This document shows positions 1 through 8,283 of a stretch of 64,000 nucleotides of DNA, piece by piece. Location of the stretch: positions 4,332,501-4,396,500 of the forward strand of contig NZ_CP012831.1 in the NCBI RefSeq assembly GCF_001307275.1, in the 5' to 3' direction. Positions within the stretch are counted from its first letter, which is position 1, and each line of letters opens with the position of its first letter. Below the pieces are notes generated by a model, which ran no database searches, was not told the DNA's origin, and saw nothing but the letters and a program-made list of their open reading frames with translations. The position numbers were made by a program, and so were the translations under genes. Origin of the DNA: Pseudomonas fluorescens (GTDB taxonomy: Bacteria; Pseudomonadota; Gammaproteobacteria; Pseudomonadales; Pseudomonadaceae).

Positions 1-344
1 GGGATGGGTTGTTGGGTGAATTGGACCAGGCGCGTCGCCAACGCCATTTATTGACTTACCGCGCCTTGCTGGAGCGCTTGCAACTGCCCAGCCCCGCCAT
101 GCAGACCTTGACTGCGGCCCTTGAACACCTGGCGGCGCTGGACGCCCGGGCAGAACAGCCGCTGCGCAGTTCCCTGGTGATCAGCCAAGGCGCGAGCCGG
201 CTGCCGCGCACGGGGTTCTTCGAATGCGTTGAGCGCCTGGGGCGTTTTTCCGGGCCTTCCGATGGGGTGGCCGCCGCCTCCTGGCACGCTTCGGAAGTGG
301 TCCGGGTGTTTGAGTACGAATACCCCGAGTCGGCGGAGGCCTGA
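1..344 (+). CDS. Hypothetical protein, 3' part only
   Basis: The reading frame is open from the window edge to a TGA at 342-344, so the 5' end is missing. About 113 residues are visible. They are mostly helical and Leu/Ala/Arg-rich, followed by a tail with an acidic end (EYEYPESAEA). No signal peptide, membrane segment or motif is visible and I do not recognise the family. The stop abuts the GTG start of the Sel1 gene, so the two are probably co-transcribed and translationally coupled. TTG codons at 9 and 12 are in frame but have no ribosome site, and I do not take them as the start. Confidence 0.6.
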   Translation, partial: DGLLGELDQARRQRHLLTYRALLERLQLPSPAMQTLTAALEHLAALDARAEQPLRSSLVISQGASRLPRTGFFECVERLGRFSGPSDGVAAASWHASEVVRVFEYEYPESAEA

Positions 345-746
345 GTGCTCTGGCGACTCAAGGCGCGGATCGGTTATTGGCTGGCGCGCCGGTTGTTTCA
401 CTGGTCCTGGTTCGTCCGCCAGGCGCGTGGTTGGGCCTGGCTTGAGGGCCAATTCTCACGCATGGCGAACCTGGGCGACGTCGGTGCGCAAAGTTTCTAT
501 GGGCACATCCTCACGTTTCGCGGCCAAGGGCTGGGCGCCCGTGAAGAAGGGGTTCGCCTGCTGCGGCTGGCGGCTCTGGCCGGTGATGGCAAGGCGGCCT
601 ACCAGGTCGGCGTGATCAGCCTGGCCGGTACAACCAGCAAGGCGCCGGACCCGGTCGAAGCGGCACGTTGGTGGACCCTGGCGGCAAAAGCCGGGCATCC
701 GTTGGCCGAGATCAAGCTCAAGGCACTCGAAGCTCGCGACCGCTAG
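345..746 (+). CDS. Sel1-repeat (TPR-like) protein
   Basis: A 133-residue protein starting at a GTG that directly follows the upstream stop. Residues 1-45 are rich in Trp, Arg and aromatics and may associate with the membrane. Residues about 46-125 hold two to three Sel1-like helical repeats, seen in the patterns GDVGAQSFYG, LAGDGKAAYQVG and AAKAGHPLAEIKL. Sel1 repeats are solenoid modules used for protein-protein contacts. No enzymatic motif is present. The partner is unknown. From memory, small genes of this kind sit near prc/algO in other pseudomonads; here the RHS locus lies between them and prc. Confidence 0.75.
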   Translation: MLWRLKARIGYWLARRLFHWSWFVRQARGWAWLEGQFSRMANLGDVGAQSFYGHILTFRGQGLGAREEGVRLLRLAALAGDGKAAYQVGVISLAGTTSKAPDPVEAARWWTLAAKAGHPLAEIKLKALEARDR

Positions 747-885
747 CGTTATCCACAGGCTATTCGTGACGAAGTCGGGCGGATTTAGCGAATCGCCCTA
801 CATCCTTTGTCCCGTTCCCCTGACTTAATTCCCCCGTCATCCCCGGCACAGTCTCGCGCTCCCTGAGTGCTGCGAGACGCTGCCC

Positions 886-933
886 ATGTTCGACCGTTTT
901 TTCCTGCCGGCCCTTGAGCGAGCCTTGCCCTGA
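886..933 (+). other. Possible 15-codon leader frame before RHS
   Basis: ATG at 886 opens a 15-codon frame reading MFDRFFLPALERALP. Its TGA (931-933) overlaps the ATG of the RHS gene as TGATG. Neither start has a strong Shine-Dalgarno sequence. Either this is a coupled leader peptide, or it is the true N-terminus of the RHS protein separated by a one-base frameshift. The rest of 747-932 shows no clear promoter or terminator. Confidence 0.3.
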
Positions 934-3900
934 TGGAGCAGGTGAACCGTATCGAGCAGGAACTCGACAGTTTCAAGGACACCCTGTCGGTCTACCGCGA
1001 CCAACTTGAGCGCTGGTACAGCCGGGCGGCGGACCGCGCCAGCCACGCGGTCGACTTGCCCTCGCTGATGGGCATGGAGCGGCTGATCCGCTTCGGCGAC
1101 AGCACCACCGTCGTCAGCAGCGGTGACGATGATTTCCTCTCCACGGTCGTCCAGTGCCCCCTGGGTGGGGTGATGACGATCGAGAGCAAGTTCGAGTCGG
1201 TGTACGACATCCCGCTGGGCGACATCGTGGTGGATGTGGTGGAGGTGAACAGCGGCAAGGTCACGCCGGTGACCCTGGACGCCCAGGGGCTCGGGACTTT
1301 CGAGGGGGAGGCGGGCAAGTCCTATCGGGTCCATGTCCAGGACGAGGTGTCTCCCGGGCAGATCGAGAAGCTGTTTTCTTCCTACGATGGCTTGACTCGG
1401 GATCTGACGGACTGGCTACGGGGTGAGTGGCAAGGCTTCAAGCCGCGATGGGCCCGGCAGTCCTTGGCGACATCGGCGGCTGCGGTGGGGAACGGGTTGC
1501 TCGCCGGCAGTTGGGCGGCGATCGAGGGTGTGTGGGACAGCATCAGCCTGTTGTCGGACATTCTCAAGGATCCTGGTCAGTTTGTTGATCGATTGGGTGA
1601 CAGCGCCGATCAGTTGAAGAAACTGGCACGAGACACGCCGCTGCTGATGGCGAAGCTGCAACTGCTGGCCAGCGACGAAGCGGCGCTGTGCCTGTTGGTG
1701 CGCACTGCCAGCCTCTGGCTGGAGATGCTGCCGCCCAGCGAAGTCGCCGGCGACACGGCCGAAGCACTCTCGACCGTGGTGGTGCAGTGCGTGATCGACT
1801 TGCTGATCGGCGTGGTCTTGACCTTTGCCGGTGCGGGGGCCGGGATCGCCTACCTGTCGATGCGGTTGGCCAGGCACGGCGCAACCCTGCTGAACGCCAT
1901 GCAGCGTTTCGTCAAGGCGATCTTCGCGGTGGTCAACGGCTTCATGGCCTACGTGGACCGCTACAAAACCGTGGCGGCGCGCGGCGTCGCGGCGGGAATA
2001 AAAAAAGGCCGGCTGCAACTGCGCTGGGATGCGCAGCGCAACACCACGCTGAAAAAACACGAACCCCACGACGACGCCCCGGCCCAATCGAAAAACCCCA
2101 ACGGCGACAGCGCCGACACCGCGGCCCAGACCCAGACCAGCGGCTGCCCGGTGTCGATGGTCACCGGCGAAGAACTGCTGACCCTGGACGACGGCACCCT
2201 CGACGGCCGCTTGCCGTTCGTCTTCACCCGGCTGTACCGCACCAGCGCCGTCGCCCTGGACGTCGGCCTCGGGCGCGGCTGGAGCCATGCCCTGGCCCAT
2301 CGCCTGGAGCTCGACGGCGAGCAGATCACCTGGGTCGACCAGGAAAATCGCCGCACGATCTTTCCATTGCCCACCACCCAACGTCCGGCGATCCACAACA
2401 GCCTGGCCCGGGCGGCGATCTACCTGGGGGCCGCGCCGGACGAACTGATCATCGCCCAGCCCGGGGAAAACGCCCCGTTCCTGCACTTTCGCGATGGCCA
2501 CCTGATCGCCCTCAGCGACCGCTACGACAACCGCCTGACCGTCCAGCGCAACATCCACGGCGACATCAGCCGCCTGGACAACGGCGCCGGGCGCTCCCTG
2601 CGCCTGCGTTACGAACAGCGCCACTTGGTCGCCGTCGACTACCAGAGCTTCCACCCGGCCCTCACCCTCGACGAAGCCTGGCGGACCGAGCAGACGCTGG
2701 TGTCCTACCGCTACGACGGACGTTTCCGACTGATCGAAGCGACCAATGCCGCCGGTGAAAGCGAACGCTACGACTACGACGACCAGCACGTCATCCTCCA
2801 GCGGCAACTGGCCGGCGGGGCGAGTTTCTACTGGGAGTGGCAGGGCGTCGGGCCGGCGTCCCGCTGCGTACGGCATTGGGCCTCCTTCGCGCAGATGGAC
2901 AGCCGCTACACCTGGGGCGAGGACGGCCGTGTCACGGTCCGGCACCTGGATGGCAGCCAGGAAGTGTATGTCCACGACGACCGGGCGCGGTTGGTGCGCA
3001 AGGTCGAGCCCGACGGCGGCGAGCACCTCAAGGCCTACGACGAACAGGGCCGGTTGATCGCCGAACAGGACCCGCTGGGGGCGGTCAGCGAATACCGCTA
3101 CGACGACGTCGGACGGCTGGTGGCGCTGATTCCGCCGGACGAAGCGCCGACGTCCTACGAGTACCGCAACGGCTTCCTGCACGCCCGTTCCCGCGGCAAG
3201 GCCGTGTGGAGCTACCGCCGCAATGCCCGGGGCGATGTGATCGCGAGCATCGATCCCGACGGCCAGCGTACGGAATATGCCTACGACGCCCATGGGCAAC
3301 TGCTGGCCAGGTATGACCCGGACGGTGGCGAACATCGTTTCACCTGGAGTCGCCTGGGCCAACTGACCGAAGAGGTCCTGCCCGACGGCGGTCGGCGGTG
3401 TTTTGCCTACGACGCCCTGGGACGTTTACTCAGTCGCCGGGACGAACACGGCGCCCTCACGCACTACCAATGGGACGCCGTCGGCCGCCTGCTGCAAGTC
3501 ACCCTGCCCACCGGTGCGACCCGGGCCTGGAGCTACAACGCCTACGGCAAGGTCATCGCCGAGCGCGACGAGCAGGGCCGAACCACCCGCTACGAATACG
3601 CCGACGACCTGCACCTGGTCAGCCGCCGCCTGAACCCTGACGGCAGCGAGCTGAAGTACCGCTACGACTCGGCGCGGCTGTTGCTGACCGAGATCGAAAA
3701 CGAATCCGGCGAACGATATCAGCTGGACTACACGCCCAACGGCTTGATCCGACAGCAAGTCGGCTTCGACGGCCAACGCACCGCCTACGCCTACGACCTC
3801 AACGGCCACCTGCTGGAGAAAACCGAGCACGGCGAGGACGGTTCGCAACGGATCACCCGCTACCAGCGTGACGCGGCCGGGCGATTGCGGATCAAGACCT

Positions 3901-5687
3901 TGCCCGACGGCCAGGCCATCGAATACCGCTACGACGACCTGGGTCGGCTGATCCAGGTCGACGACGGCAGCGATCACCCGCTGGCCTTCGAATACGATGC
4001 CCAGGATCGGCTAGTCACGGAACACCAGGGCTGGGGCACCCTGCGTTATCGCTACGATGCCTGCGGGCGCCTCAACCACCTGCGCCTGCCGGAAGACAGC
4101 CAACTCGACTATCACCACGCCCCCGGTGGCGCGCTGACTGCCATCGACCTCAACGGCGCACGCCTGACCGAACACCGCGTTGACGGCGGCCGCGAACGGC
4201 AACGCCAGCAGGGGCTGCTGCGCAGTGATTACACGTACGACGAACAGGGCCGCCTCAAGGCCCAGACCGTGTGGCAGAACCCCCAGCAGCAATTGTTCTG
4301 GCGCGACTATGCCTACAGCCCCCGGGGCAACCTCCAGAGCCTTTCCGACCAGCGAAACCGCCGCCGCTACCAGTACGACCCGCTGGATCGCCTGACCCGC
4401 ATCGACTTTTCCCACAGCGAACCGCCGGAACATTTCAGCCACGACGCGGCCGGCAACCTGCTGATGCAGGACCGCCCCGGGCCGACCACCCTCAAGGGCA
4501 ACCGCCTGCTGAGGGAGGGCGACCGCCACTACGACTACGATGCCTTCGGCAACCTGATCCGCGAACGCCGCGGCCAGGCCCTGGTCAGCGCCTACCGCTA
4601 CGACAGCCAACACCGCCTGATCGGCGTCACCGGCGCCGACGGCCGCGAAACGTCCTACCGCTACGACGCCTTCGGCCGACGCATCAGCAAGACCGTGGAC
4701 GGCCTGACCACGGAATTTTTCTGGCAGGGCGACCAGCTCGTCGCCGAAAACAGCCCGCGCCACCACCGCAGCTACGTCTACGAACCGGGCACCTTCCGCC
4801 CGCTGGCCCTGCTCGACGGCGAAGGCCCCGACGCCCGCCCGTTCTACTACCACCTCGACCACTTGGGCACGCCCCAGGAACTGACCAACCCCGCCGGCCA
4901 GATCGTCTGGTCGGCGCGCTACAACGGCTACGGCAAGCTCACCGAACTCACCCACGGCAGCGGCGAACAACTGGAACAACCGCTGCGCTTCCAGGGCCAA
5001 TACTTCGACCCGGAAAGCGGCCTGCACTACAACCGGCACCGCTACTACAATCCCGAAACCGGCCGCTATTTGACGCCTGATCCGAGCAAGTTGGCGGGTG
5101 GGCTCAATGGGTATCGCTACACGGTGAACCCGACGGGGTGGGTGGATCCGTTGGGGTTGGTGGATTGTCCGGGGCAGGGTGGGTGTCGGCCGGCGGTTGG
5201 GGATCAGGATCCGGCGGGTAAGGTCCAGGTAGATGAGGGTGAGCCGCGGTTGCCAAAGCCAACCGCTGCTGAGTTGGCTGAAAAAGAGGTCAGGCGTTTA
5301 GACAGGGAACAAGGCATGCACATGGTTGGTAAGCATAGCCCTGCGGTCCCAGATCAAGTGTGGAAGCAGCGAGCAATTGATGGTACCGATCCCGTTACTG
5401 GGAGGACCCCTTCACATAGGAAAGGGAATCCAAGTTCGAGGTTTTACAGTTGGGAGTTACAGTTAAAAGCTTATGAGTTAGCAATTTCAAAGAGAAATAG
5501 CGGTCATGTATTACTAACGGATAAAAGCGGAAGCAAATATCTACGGGCAGATTTTCCGGGGGCAGGAGAGGGATATATTCCAAACGCTAGGGATCCAAAT
5601 GATCCAAAACTGGTAAAAATGAATCGTATAGAAATGAAGTTTGATCGAGATACTGAAATCCCATTTACACTGTATCCAATTAAATAG
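933..5687 (+). CDS. RHS-repeat polymorphic toxin
   Basis: A 1584-residue RHS protein. Residues 1-400 are an N-terminal region with a hydrophobic stretch near 285-315; no PAAR motif or signal peptide is visible. A DUF6531-type start (GCPVSMVTGEELL) lies near 404. Tens of YD repeats (YRYDxxGR type) run from about 540 to 1330 and should form the encapsulating shell. The conserved core end (RYYNPETGRYLTPDP, then DPLGL) is near 1370-1407. Residues about 1408-1584 are the variable toxin tip, encoded by visibly AT-richer DNA from about 5270 on, which suggests tip exchange. The tip has GMHMVGKH and SRFYSWELQLKAYELA, vaguely like RNase A-fold CdiA tips; this is only a suggestion. The next gene is a likely immunity gene. 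Probably type VI or contact-dependent delivery, but no secretion gene is in the window. Confidence 0.9.
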   Translation: MEQVNRIEQELDSFKDTLSVYRDQLERWYSRAADRASHAVDLPSLMGMERLIRFGDSTTVVSSGDDDFLSTVVQCPLGGVMTIESKFESVYDIPLGDIVVDVVEVNSGKVTPVTLDAQGLGTFEGEAGKSYRVHVQDEVSPGQIEKLFSSYDGLTRDLTDWLRGEWQGFKPRWARQSLATSAAAVGNGLLAGSWAAIEGVWDSISLLSDILKDPGQFVDRLGDSADQLKKLARDTPLLMAKLQLLASDEAALCLLVRTASLWLEMLPPSEVAGDTAEALSTVVVQCVIDLLIGVVLTFAGAGAGIAYLSMRLARHGATLLNAMQRFVKAIFAVVNGFMAYVDRYKTVAARGVAAGIKKGRLQLRWDAQRNTTLKKHEPHDDAPAQSKNPNGDSADTAAQTQTSGCPVSMVTGEELLTLDDGTLDGRLPFVFTRLYRTSAVALDVGLGRGWSHALAHRLELDGEQITWVDQENRRTIFPLPTTQRPAIHNSLARAAIYLGAAPDELIIAQPGENAPFLHFRDGHLIALSDRYDNRLTVQRNIHGDISRLDNGAGRSLRLRYEQRHLVAVDYQSFHPALTLDEAWRTEQTLVSYRYDGRFRLIEATNAAGESERYDYDDQHVILQRQLAGGASFYWEWQGVGPASRCVRHWASFAQMDSRYTWGEDGRVTVRHLDGSQEVYVHDDRARLVRKVEPDGGEHLKAYDEQGRLIAEQDPLGAVSEYRYDDVGRLVALIPPDEAPTSYEYRNGFLHARSRGKAVWSYRRNARGDVIASIDPDGQRTEYAYDAHGQLLARYDPDGGEHRFTWSRLGQLTEEVLPDGGRRCFAYDALGRLLSRRDEHGALTHYQWDAVGRLLQVTLPTGATRAWSYNAYGKVIAERDEQGRTTRYEYADDLHLVSRRLNPDGSELKYRYDSARLLLTEIENESGERYQLDYTPNGLIRQQVGFDGQRTAYAYDLNGHLLEKTEHGEDGSQRITRYQRDAAGRLRIKTLPDGQAIEYRYDDLGRLIQVDDGSDHPLAFEYDAQDRLVTEHQGWGTLRYRYDACGRLNHLRLPEDSQLDYHHAPGGALTAIDLNGARLTEHRVDGGRERQRQQGLLRSDYTYDEQGRLKAQTVWQNPQQQLFWRDYAYSPRGNLQSLSDQRNRRRYQYDPLDRLTRIDFSHSEPPEHFSHDAAGNLLMQDRPGPTTLKGNRLLREGDRHYDYDAFGNLIRERRGQALVSAYRYDSQHRLIGVTGADGRETSYRYDAFGRRISKTVDGLTTEFFWQGDQLVAENSPRHHRSYVYEPGTFRPLALLDGEGPDARPFYYHLDHLGTPQELTNPAGQIVWSARYNGYGKLTELTHGSGEQLEQPLRFQGQYFDPESGLHYNRHRYYNPETGRYLTPDPSKLAGGLNGYRYTVNPTGWVDPLGLVDCPGQGGCRPAVGDQDPAGKVQVDEGEPRLPKPTAAELAEKEVRRLDREQGMHMVGKHSPAVPDQVWKQRAIDGTDPVTGRTPSHRKGNPSSRFYSWELQLKAYELAISKRNSGHVLLTDKSGSKYLRADFPGAGEGYIPNARDPNDPKLVKMNRIEMKFDRDTEIPFTLYPIK

Positions 5688-5698
5688 GAGACATAAAA

Positions 5699-6121
5699 TT
5701 GATTGATCCTAGCACTGGGCAGCCTTACGTACCAACACCTGCATATTTTTTAGGTTGTTTCGATATATACGACCGAGAAGAAACTCTAGGTGAAGAGCTT
5801 GAGAAATTTGACCCCAATAACCCCGTAGATCGAGAGGTGTTAATTTTAAATTACTCGCTAACAAAGCGCTGGAAAATTACGTACAGACAAAAATTCCTCC
5901 TTTACAAAAGCTTAGGAGATGCCCTGCGAGATAGCAGTTATGACTTTCAGGCCCTATTGGAACATGACTCTCAGACCTGTTCATCGCTCCCTAACGGATG
6001 GGATACGATGAAAAATCCTAGAATTTTCTTTGAAGATATATATAAATTCGCAACTGAAGTATGGGCAGACGACCTCCGCAAAGCTGAAGCTGAAGACAGG
6101 TCTACTTGGGACTACGTGTAG
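5699..6121 (+). CDS. Probable immunity protein to the RHS toxin tip
   Basis: A 140-residue acidic protein encoded 11 bases after the RHS stop, in the same AT-rich stretch as the toxin tip. The start is a TTG at 5699 with AGGAG about 8 bases upstream; no ATG fits better. No signal peptide or membrane segment is seen, so it should act in the cytoplasm. Family not recognised. Immunity function is inferred only from position, size, composition and the rule that polymorphic toxins carry a cognate neutraliser immediately downstream. Confidence 0.7.
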   Translation: MIDPSTGQPYVPTPAYFLGCFDIYDREETLGEELEKFDPNNPVDREVLILNYSLTKRWKITYRQKFLLYKSLGDALRDSSYDFQALLEHDSQTCSSLPNGWDTMKNPRIFFEDIYKFATEVWADDLRKAEAEDRSTWDYV

Positions 6122-6199
6122 GTACTCTTTGATGGGGCTAGGCCAGAGGCAAGTAATTGAGTTTGCTACTGCTTAATCAACCACCACCAAACCGCTTTT

Positions 6200-6331
6200 G
6201 TGGCGAGGGAGCTTGCTCCCGCTGGGCTGCGAAGCGGCCCCAAAACAGCCTGCTCGATCAACCAGACACACCGCGGCGTTGTTCAGAAGGGGGCTGCTAC
6301 GCAGCCCAGCGGGAGCAAGCTCCCTTGCCAC
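6200..6331. repeat. REP/BIME, GTGGCGAGGGAGC family
   Basis: Two inverted arms (GTGGCGAGGGAGCTTGCTCC at the left, its near-complement at 6310-6330) enclose secondary arms GGGCTGCGAAGCGGCCC and GGGCTGCTACGCAGCCC. The same family recurs at 31104 and 56578. It sits between the convergent immunity gene and the EAL gene. Confidence 0.85.
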
Positions 6332-6377
6332 AGGGGTTGCGCCAGGGCGTTCGGGCCGTGGTGAATGGAGAGTCCGC

Positions 6378-8165
6378 TTACACCGACAACCCCAACTCCA
6401 CCACAGCCTCCCGCTCAGCCAAACCATCTACTAAATACACACTCCCCCCCAAAATCTCCTTGGCATGGTGCTTGGCCTGGGAAGCCAGTTCCGCCAGTTG
6501 GCTGGCATCCAGTTTCTCGCAGGCCTCGGCGCGCAGATGCACCACCCCAATCGACAGCGACAACAGCGCAAAATCCTGGCGAACCCCCTGTCGATTCAGT
6601 GCGGTAAAGCACCCCGCCTCCAGATGTTCAGGCCGGTAGAAGCGCCGGCAATGGGTCTGGAAGTCGCTCAGCAATTGGTCCAGGCGTTTGCGCCAGTCTT
6701 CCGGGCCGAGGACCAGCAGGAAGTCGTCGCCGCCGATGTGGCCGACGAAGTCGCGGCTGGGGTCGATGCGTTCGTTCAGGCATTGGGCCAGGCACAGCAG
6801 GACTTCGTCGCCGCGGCCGTAGCCGTAGATGTCGTTGAAGGGTTTGAAACTGTCGATGTCCACGTAACAGATCACCGATTCCTGCCGTTGTTGCAGCAGG
6901 CGCGTGAGGCATTGCTGGATCGGGACGTTGCCCGGCAGCAGGGTCAATGGGTTGGCGTAGCGGGCCTGTTGGATTTTCAGCTCGGTGATGAGCTTGAGCA
7001 CATCGATTACCCGACCCAGGCCCAGGTAGCTGCCGTTGAGGGTGATGATGAAGTCTTCTTCGATGCGTTGTCGGGCGCGGCTGGTGATCAGGCGACTGAC
7101 TTGTTGCAGCGATTGGTTCAACTCCACCGCGAGAAAGTCATCGCTCATCAGCCGGCTGATAGGCTTGCGGGCGAACAGGTCGGTGGCGAAGGGTTTGAGC
7201 AAGGCATCGGAGAGTGAATGGCGATGGACGATGCCGCAGGGCTGGTTCTGATTGTCCAGTACCGCCAGGGAGTTGAGGTTGGCCTGGCGCCGAAACGCTT
7301 CCAGCACGGTGGCGGTCGGTGTGTCGTGGGCCATCGCCGGTTGTTCGTTGAGCAGCGCACTGAGGTCGTTGATCTCATCGCTCAGCGCCGCCACGCCGCT
7401 GTCCTGCCTGGGCATCAGCGCCCTGGCATCGCGTGACGGTTGTTCCTGGGGGCGGGCCAGCAGATAACCCTGGACCAGGTCGACACCCATTTCGATCAGC
7501 ACCGCCAGTTCTTCCGGCAGTTCGATTCCCTCGGCAATCACCTGGGCGCGGGAAGCCCGGGCGATTTTCAGGATCGAGCCCACGAACTCGCGCTTGAGGG
7601 CGTCCTGATGGATGCCGTCGATGAAATGCCGGTCGATCTTCACATAGTCGGGTCGCAATTCGGACCACAGCCGCAGGCTCGAATAACCGGCGCCGAGGTC
7701 GTCCAGGGCAATCGAGAAACCCATGGCCCGGTAGTGATGCAGGGCGGTTTGCAGGAGCTGGAAGTCATCGATAGGGGTCTGTTCGGTCAGTTCGATCACC
7801 ACCTGGCTGGGTGCGATGCCGAAGTCTTGTAGCAATTGCAGGGTGCGCCCCGTCTGGTGCGCGGATTCCAGCAGGGACTCGGGCGAGACGTTGAGAAATA
7901 GCTTGCCCGGCAGTTTTTGCTCGTTGAAGCGTTGGCAGGCGCTGCGGCGGCAGGCCAGCTCCAGCTCGCTGAGGCGTCCGGCCTGGCGCGCCACGGAGAG
8001 CAGCGCGATGGGCGAGTGCAGCGGGCTGTTGGAAGGGCCGCGGGTCAAGGCTTCATAGCCCACGATGCGCCTTTCGGAAAGACAGATGATCGGTTGGAAC
8101 AGACTGTGCAAACCGCTTTGAGCCAGGATCGAACTCAAGGCACTCAGCTGTTCTGTCGTGGTCAT
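6378..8165 (-). CDS. EAL-CBS-GGDEF cyclic-di-GMP protein
   Basis: 595 residues with three modules. The EAL phosphodiesterase domain (about 10-250) keeps its key motifs: YEALTRGP, DDLGAGYSS, YVKIDRHF and AEGIELPEE. A pair of CBS domains (about 265-410) probably binds a nucleotide. The C-terminal GGDEF domain (about 430-580) has GGDDF in place of GG(D/E)EF near residue 478, so cyclase activity is doubtful and it may instead bind GTP. No membrane segment is seen, so it is cytoplasmic. Net activity is likely c-di-GMP hydrolysis. The order resembles the PA3258-PA3257 pair of P. aeruginosa, recalled from memory. A terminator of the upstream prc gene lies just before its start, so it probably has its own promoter. 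Confidence 0.92.
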   Translation of the reverse strand: MTTTEQLSALSSILAQSGLHSLFQPIICLSERRIVGYEALTRGPSNSPLHSPIALLSVARQAGRLSELELACRRSACQRFNEQKLPGKLFLNVSPESLLESAHQTGRTLQLLQDFGIAPSQVVIELTEQTPIDDFQLLQTALHHYRAMGFSIALDDLGAGYSSLRLWSELRPDYVKIDRHFIDGIHQDALKREFVGSILKIARASRAQVIAEGIELPEELAVLIEMGVDLVQGYLLARPQEQPSRDARALMPRQDSGVAALSDEINDLSALLNEQPAMAHDTPTATVLEAFRRQANLNSLAVLDNQNQPCGIVHRHSLSDALLKPFATDLFARKPISRLMSDDFLAVELNQSLQQVSRLITSRARQRIEEDFIITLNGSYLGLGRVIDVLKLITELKIQQARYANPLTLLPGNVPIQQCLTRLLQQRQESVICYVDIDSFKPFNDIYGYGRGDEVLLCLAQCLNERIDPSRDFVGHIGGDDFLLVLGPEDWRKRLDQLLSDFQTHCRRFYRPEHLEAGCFTALNRQGVRQDFALLSLSIGVVHLRAEACEKLDASQLAELASQAKHHAKEILGGSVYLVDGLAEREAVVELGLSV

Positions 8166-8181
8166 GGCAATCTCTGGCGAT

Positions 8182-8214
8182 AAAAAAAGGACCGGGTGCG
8201 GGGCACCCAGTCCT
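8182..8214 (-). terminator. Rho-independent terminator of prc
   Basis: Read on the minus strand, AGGACTGGGTG pairs with CACCCGGTCCT across a 5-base loop, followed by seven T residues. It lies about 70 bases after the prc stop. Confidence 0.85.
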
Positions 8215-8283
8215 GTATTTCACGACAGACTGATGTCAGTTTGATGACACTCCGACGAGCATCACCATTAAATGGCCATCATC

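Noticed and set aside
845..860. Possible sigma-54 site (GGCAC...GC) before RHS
   Set aside because: The GG to GC spacing is one base short of the required distance and the TTGC part is missing.
1416..3362. 648-codon open frame on the minus strand under the RHS gene
   Set aside because: GC-rich codon bias leaves long antisense frames. The product is Val/Gln/Arg-rich with no domain, and the RHS frame is unambiguous.
6200..6331. CRISPR array
   Set aside because: The repeats are inverted pairs of REP type, scattered singly, with no regular spacers or cas genes.
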